From positions 1,097,104 to 1,161,103 of the forward strand of contig SIJG01000038.1 of assembly GCA_023374025.1 (NCBI GenBank): a stretch of 64,000 nt of DNA, in the 5' to 3' direction. Shown here piece by piece: positions 58,521 to 64,000 of this stretch. The stretch's first letter is position 1; each line of letters starts with the position of its first letter. The position numbers were made by a program, and so were the translations under genes. This DNA is from Heterodera schachtii. Taxonomy: Eukaryota; Nematoda; Chromadorea; Rhabditida; Heteroderidae. The notes under the pieces are model-generated. The model was given only the letters and a program-made list of their open reading frames with translations, was not told where the DNA came from and made no database searches.

Positions 58521-59701
58521 AATGCTTAAACGGTCAGAGTCGATGTAAATGTTCGAAATGGGTTGGAAAAATAGAATTAGGGGCGCGCTTGCCCCTTTTC
58601 AGGCTGAAAAAGTGCCGGAATTGGAGTGCCAAACTCAGCTGGGACTCAAGTGACCGCACTATAAAAAGCACTCATAAGACATTTTAAATATTTTTTCTAA
58701 GATAATTTTTGGCGCTGATCACGAATATTACCTTTATTTTGCAAAATTCCGAACCCCGAATCCAAATTCGAACAAAAACTCAAAATTTATAAATTAAAAT
58801 AAAACATTATTAAGGGGTTTTGAGTTGCTGAACACTGTTATTACACCCATTTTGACCAAATTCGAACACCGAACCCTGACTCGAACAAAAAACCGAAATT
58901 TAATTTTCGACTAAATTCAAAATTAAGCCTAGGCTTAGGCGTCAGCTTAGCTTAGGGGTAATGTTTATCTGAGCTCCCAAACTCAAAAACACCCAAAATC
59001 GAAGACAATCTAAATTCCGCAAAAGGGAGCATGCGAAGACGGAGCAAGTAGTGGGGCGAGACGGAGGGCGGAGGAAAAAGTCTGACGAGCGCCACAGGCG
59101 GTTGACTGAGGGGGCCCGTAGGGCCTCCGCCAATCAGTCAACCGCCTGCGGATCACGCGCGGACTTCTTCCGTAGCCCGTAGTCTCGCCCCACCTACTGG
59201 CCGCCGTAGTCGAGTGTGCGGCGGTTTTTTAGCGCAATAAGCTAAATTCAATCTTTTATATTTGACGTTCTTTTACCATTTTCTGACTACTGGTTTAAAA
59301 ATAGTTTTAACGATTTTGAGGACCAACATGCTTCATAATTAGGGTTCGGGGTTCGAATTTGGTCAAAATGGATGTCATAACCGTGTTCAGCAACCTCAAA
59401 ACCCCTTATAATATGTTTTCGTTTAATTTATAAATTTTGAGTTTTTGTTCGAATTTGGGTTCGGGGTTCGGAATTTTGCAAAATAAAGTCATATTCGTGA
59501 TCAGCGCCAAAAATTACCTTAGAAAAAATATTTAAAATCTTTTTTGAGTGCTTTTTATAGTGCGGTCACTTGAGTCCCAGCTGAGTTTGGCACTCCAATT
59601 CCGGCACTTTTTCAGCCTGAAAAGGGGCAAGCGCGTCCCTAATTCTATTTTTCCAACCCATTCGAACCTTTTTACATCGACTCTGACCGTTTTTAAGCAT
59701 A
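58521..59701. mobile_element. 1.2-kb palindromic (foldback) element
   Basis: Arms of about 370 bp: left ATGCTTAAACGGTCAGAGTC onward, right its inverted copy ending at about 59700, sharing AGTGCCGGAATTGGAGTGCC and TTGAGTCCCAGCTGAG. The centre (59040-59225) is GC-rich and itself palindromic: GTGGGGCGAGAC pairs with GTCTCGCCCCAC and GCGGTTGACTGA with TCAGTCAACCGC. No clear target duplication. ORFs here are shadows of the repeat. Confidence 0.8.
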
Positions 59702-61350
59702 TTTCCCTGGAAATTTTCGAAAAATTTCGTTGGTATTAAACGAAAGCTTAAAGTGTCAGGAATTTATTTATAAACACAAGAAAAGAGCAAATAATGATAT
59801 TAAGAGAAAATAAGAATTCAAAGAGAAAATACGAAAACAAAAGTGATTAATGTTCTGTAATACATTTAAAAAATTAGTTTGGAAGAAAGTTTAATTTTAC
59901 ATAGAAAAAAGTTAATATGTCGGAGAGTCAACAAATTATTGAGTGGAAATGGGCATCAAAATGATCAGATTAATTTGTTATCATTAATCTCAAAATAACC
60001 GATCATTAATTAAAAAATAATTCACTTTCGCAAAGATCGATTCCATTATCTATCGCCTTGACCCGCTTCTTCTTCTTCTGCTTGTGGAGACAATGGCCTA
60101 ATTAAATAAAACTATTTGAATGGAATGAACACTTACAAATTAGGTAAAAGGAAAATAAAAATAAGTGAAAAGAATTTCTTTTTTAAAATTGAAAGGCATT
60201 CTTTAAAAATTCTCATAAAAACATATATATTACTTTAGGTAGCCATGTTTTCCAAAAAAAATTAATTTTTTAGTAATTATAAAATCCAATTCTGCAATTG
60301 GAAGAAAGTCGAAAACTCAAACTAGGAATCGATTGTATTTGTTCGAATTTGCGTTCAGATTCGGACTTTATCTTGAATAAAATTATTTTTATCAAACAAT
60401 AACAAAATTATATTTTTATTTAATGTTTTGCTTATTTTGTTTAAGCCATTTCCAAATATTTTGTCTTAATCCTTTTTGATAAATTATTTAATTAATGTGT
60501 TTTAATTTTCTATTTTAAGTTAATCATACTATTTTAATTAATTTTGCAATTGAAATATCAGTTGTTCTTGGCTCAGTCAAAATAAAATGTTTTGTATTTG
60601 TTTATTGATTATTTTCTTATTAATATTTTAATAACTCAAAATTAAATCTTTTTTAAATAATCATGTTTTCCGTTTCAATCATTTCAGCGACCACTTTCTT
60701 CGTTGATTGACAACCAAAGGTTTTTTAAATTAAATGTGCAAATTTCATTATTATAATTATAATAGTTTTTCGATCAATTTATTTGATTTACTTGTTTTTG
60801 AGCAGCCATGTTTGCTTGTTTCGGTTCGGTTTCTTTGAAAATTTTTTAAATTTATTTATAGATTACCATGGGTATTTTTTTGTTGGTAAAATTTTGCCAA
60901 TATTTTTCTTCTTTAATCTTCTTCGACATAAATTCCATTTTGCAGAAACATTTTTTGGCAAGTCCATCAACTAAACTATATTTTTATTTTTGTATTATTT
61001 ATAATGATCTCAATTTTTTTTTCCTCGAAAAAATTCCAGCCCAGCCACTGGAAGTGACCCATGGCTCAAATTGAATAAAGGAAAAATTTTTAATTTTGAA
61101 AATAAATTAAAAAAATTAATAATTGTTAATTTTTGGTCATTATTTATTTTACGGTTTTAAAATTATTTTTTTTTTGTTATTTTATGTTGTTTTTGTTTTA
61201 ATTAATATATTGTTAATTTTATTATTTTTGTCTTTCAGTTTTATTTAAAATTAATAAATAAGTTCAAATATTAAATTATTTTTATTATTTTTTGATATTT
61301 TAGAAAATTTTGACTGAATATTGTGTTTTATTATTAGAAGTTTCTTGTAG

Positions 61351-61431
61351 CTATTTGTTTTGCCGCATTGGAGGTTTGTCGTGGTGATTCGGGTTAACGC
61401 CAAACCGGGAGAGAAGACAAAAACATTATGA
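61351..61431 (+). pseudogene. Possible DUF167/YggU-type exon relic
   Basis: After TTCTTGTAG one frame reads PHWRFVVVIRVNAKPGEKTK to a stop. The V-I-R-V-x-AKPG pattern resembles the first strand of the DUF167 (UPF0235) family, as recalled. Only about 26 codons are present, with no downstream continuation seen. Tentative. Confidence 0.2.
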
Positions 61432-61884
61432 ACCCATATATTTTATTTTTTAAGACATGTTGATTATTTGGTTTGTTTTATTAGACTCTTATTTTAGCAA
61501 TTCTTCATTCATTTTGTTTTTTAATTCGTCTATAATTTTAAGCATTTAAAAAGCATTTTTCTTGCTTTGTAGCATGGTTCATCTTAATAAGTGTTTATTT
61601 TTACAGTCGTACATTGTAAAAGTTAATTGATGTTTTATTTTTGTTTATAATAACGAGGGACCCTTAAGTTAAATAATCCGACGACTCAAAATTATATTTA
61701 AGTGTTTGGGTGATTCGGATTCGTATTTCTCAAAATGACATATTTCCATTTATACAGACGGCAATTGGACAGAAAATAATTCAAATCCGGATTTTAAACG
61801 TTAATCCTCATCATAGTAAAATTTTTCCATTATTTGTTCAATTATTTATTTATGTTATTAGCATAATGATTTATAAAATTTCTC

Positions 61885-61985
61885 TTGCATATATGTCCGA
61901 TTTCGTGAGTGGCTTCAAGTTTTGTATTTAAATTATTAAAATATGCTTACCTTCAATAAATTTTTAAATTACATTAGATGAAATT
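61885..61985 (+). repeat. Dispersed repeat, copy 2 (partner 53595-53710)
   Basis: ATATGTCCGATTTCGTGAGT, then GGCTTCA-GTTTTGTATTT, aligned with the partner over roughly 100 bp. Confidence 0.7.
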
Positions 61986-62614
61986 CTTTAGTATGGGAAA
62001 TTTTCAGTTTTATTTGCATTTGGTTATAAAATAATTTCATTTAAATAAAGTTGATTTTTGGTAAATTTTAGCAGAAATTGCATACAACTTTTAGTTTTAA
62101 ATAATCTAAATTTATGCTGATGTATGTTATGTATTTTCGTGGGTTGACCTGAACCTATTGCAATATTTGAATTTAATTTGAACGGAAAACTACAGTAAGT
62201 GAGTTTAAGTTCTCCTTTATTTATTTTTTAAATATTGAATTAAATGTTTATATTATTAAATAATTATGTCCGTTTAAAGATTAAATTTGTTTTTACATAA
62301 TGTAATATTTAGTTGAATGATTTGGATAGGGAAAAATTGCCAATATGGATAAAATTTCTCAAATAACTGTGTTCAAAAAATTATAATATTAACAATTAAA
62401 TTTTTGAGACCAAAAGGGAAAAGTTTTAATTCATGGTAAATGAAATATGCTTAAAAATTCAATCTGACGTATGGAATTTTCATTAAATAATATAAAGACA
62501 AAAAGAAAAAGGGGAGAAAGACAAAAAGAGAAAAGAATAGAAAATAGAGTAAGAAAGTGAAAATATTTTGAGTTTTGCAGTAAATTTAGGGGAAACCGCA
62601 AAAAAAAAAACGCT

Positions 62615-62750
62615 AAAATGTGGCTCGGTGTCACTTCGGAGCTGCCACATCGGTGCGGGTTTTCTGCGCGGGGTTTTTTCAGCGTGAGCCTTTTCGGCGC
62701 GGCAACTTCGGCGCCCTATATAAATTACTTTTTCGGCGCCGTAAACAATT
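62615..62750 (+). repeat. GC-rich TTCGGCGC unit array, fragment
   Basis: Units such as TTTTCGGCGCGGCAACTTCG resemble the TTCGCCGCGG arrays at 34207-34939 in pattern. Only one orientation is present and no target duplication was found, so this is a fragment or a relative. Overlapping forward ORFs are artefacts. Confidence 0.5.
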
Positions 62751-62962
62751 TTTCATCTTCATCATTAAACCTTTTATATTCTCTGTCAATTTTCTCAGCC
62801 TTTTTCCCGACAATGACAAAATTGGAAATTGTCCCACTAATTTTCTCGAATTTTAAAGGTTAGAAACCTGAAATAATAAGAAATAAGTTTCTATACAATT
62901 TAGGCCAGTAGAATCAGAATATGTCTTAAATCTGAACTATCTTTTCTCCCTGAGCTTATACT

Positions 62963-62990
62963 GCTCCAACTCCATGCATGAAGTTGGAGC
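62963..62990. other. Perfect 9-bp-stem hairpin
   Basis: GCTCCAACT and AGTTGGAGC are separated by a 10-base loop, within a GC-richer patch (62940-63065). It could be part of an RNA gene or chance; no family recognised. Confidence 0.4.
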
Positions 62991-63065
62991 TGTACAGGTT
63001 TAGTGAGAACTCAGAGATCAATTCTAAGGCCGTATTCGGACTCAACGTGGTCGGTCACCCAGCTT

Positions 63066-64000
63066 AATTAAATCAGTATTTCCAATGTTTGAAATTTGAA
63101 ATAGAAAGCCATGGTTGTCATAATTCATTCCACATTCAGTAATTTTGCCAAGTTTATGTATATTAAATAAAAGCTAAAAATAGTAAATTAATTTATTTTT
63201 TAAATGTATCGCATAATGGAAATTAATTTTTACATTTTTTAAATAAACTTTTAAAGGTACATTTATGATATTTTAGCCAATTTAAAAAAGGCAACATCAC
63301 TGTTTATGCATCATTTTAATATCAATTTAACTGGATATTATCGAGTAATCTGCACCATTTGTGATATGAAATTTATGAAAGATTCATGCTTGAGAGCTCG
63401 AGCGCCTCATAGTAATTGTGCATTAATATTCAAGTAACTAAAGTAATTAATGACAATTCGTAAACATATCAAAAGTGCTGAAAAATGGCTTACAGTTTGA
63501 GAATGCCAACCTTTTACCTCTTTATTTCAAATAAAAAACATTTATTGAGTCGATTATTTTTATGTATTATTTTCGGTATTTTATATTTTTATGTAATTTT
63601 ATTCTGAAAGAATCAGAATTTTCTCAATCCTATAACTTACCGTCGATTATTTTTCGAACTGAATATATTGGCTCTGAATAGAGGTTTTTTTCTTGATTGT
63701 TTAAACAATTTTGCCTTTTATGTTTAAATGTGTTTTAAAAATATATTTTAACTAAATATGTAGGGTAACGATTTTATTATTTTAAATTTAGAGAGGTTTC
63801 GACTTTGAGAATTTTGCTTATTAAATAATGGGTTTTGACTTTGAGAATTTTATTGAAATAATAAAATTTGATATTATTTTGATTTCTGGCTTCTTAAATA
63901 ATGTGTAATAATTTTCTGTAATTTTTTAAAATTATCATTTTTATAGTTAATTCTATAAAATATGAGAAATTTTTATAGATTTGGTAATTTGTCAAAAATT
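63066..64000. other. AT-rich end of window
   Basis: Contains a dispersed repeat copy at 63535-63670 (ATTGAGTCGATTATTTTTAT, GAATCAGAATTTTCTC, CGTCGATTATTTTTCGAAC), matching 8925-9110, and a short GGTTTTGACTTTGAGAATTT-type direct repeat near 63795-63855. No gene seen. Confidence 0.55.

Larger units (their letters stand above)
59702..62614. other. AT-rich stretch with short coding-like patches
   Basis: Two short patches look coding-like: 60005-60107 (minus; HKQKKKKRVKAIDNGIDLC) and 61351-61431 (plus; VIRVNAKPGEKT). At 61041-61075 an acceptor-like CCAG is followed by a short frame ending next to AATAAAG, as a last exon would. No full gene recognised. Confidence 0.4.

Noticed and set aside
58921..58960. 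TTAGGC-like motifs (nematode telomere unit)
   Set aside because: Only two imperfect units inside a palindrome; not a telomeric tract.
1..64000. CRISPR array, bacterial operon or rRNA
   Set aside because: None of the repeats has spacer structure, and the gene architecture is eukaryotic.

Overview
This is an AT-rich eukaryotic window, most likely from a nematode. The evidence is one confident multi-exon gene with very small introns (about 46 to 365 nt) and short TTTTAG-type acceptors, whose protein is a nematode-like CRELD (cysteine-rich with EGF-like domains). An AT-rich Tylenchina-type genome such as a root-knot nematode would fit, but I cannot fix the genus. All boundaries were read by eye; no search or alignment was run.

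Layout. 1-1130: a tRNA-like fragment and a decayed minus-strand gene that looks transposon-derived. 1278-4377: a nest of mobile elements (a 9-bp-TSD foldback containing a TA-inserted palindrome, which contains a complete hAT-type element and a hairpin). 4440-5481: element fragments and a MITE. 5539-7590: the CRELD gene, nine exons, 351 residues, ending in the ER-retrieval signal HDEL, with a possible alternative membrane exon in its last intron. 8172-8374: a 15-bp minisatellite. 8375-58500: a roughly 50-kb desert of very AT-rich DNA with no recognisable intact gene. The desert holds old dispersed and segmental duplications, mobile elements with exact target-site duplications, and islands of higher GC, several of which are open in one frame and may be exon relics. 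33105-35680 is a second nest, where two foldback elements (each with a 9-bp TSD) sit inside one arm of a larger palindrome, and one of them carries a 45-codon ORF with a signal peptide. 57158-57925 is a 768-bp hAT element retaining a BED zinc finger. 58521-59701 is a 1.2-kb palindrome. The rest is AT-rich with dispersed repeats.

How it fits together. Only CRELD is clearly a functional host gene. Most remaining structure is transposon biology. Because several elements are palindromic, one arm often preserves the pre-insertion sequence of the other, so insertions can be proved inside the window. The most interesting signals are these self-documenting nested palindromes, the small secreted-peptide ORF carried by a foldback element, the decayed cysteine-rich sequence at 26.4-28.3 kb, and the alternative C-terminus of CRELD.
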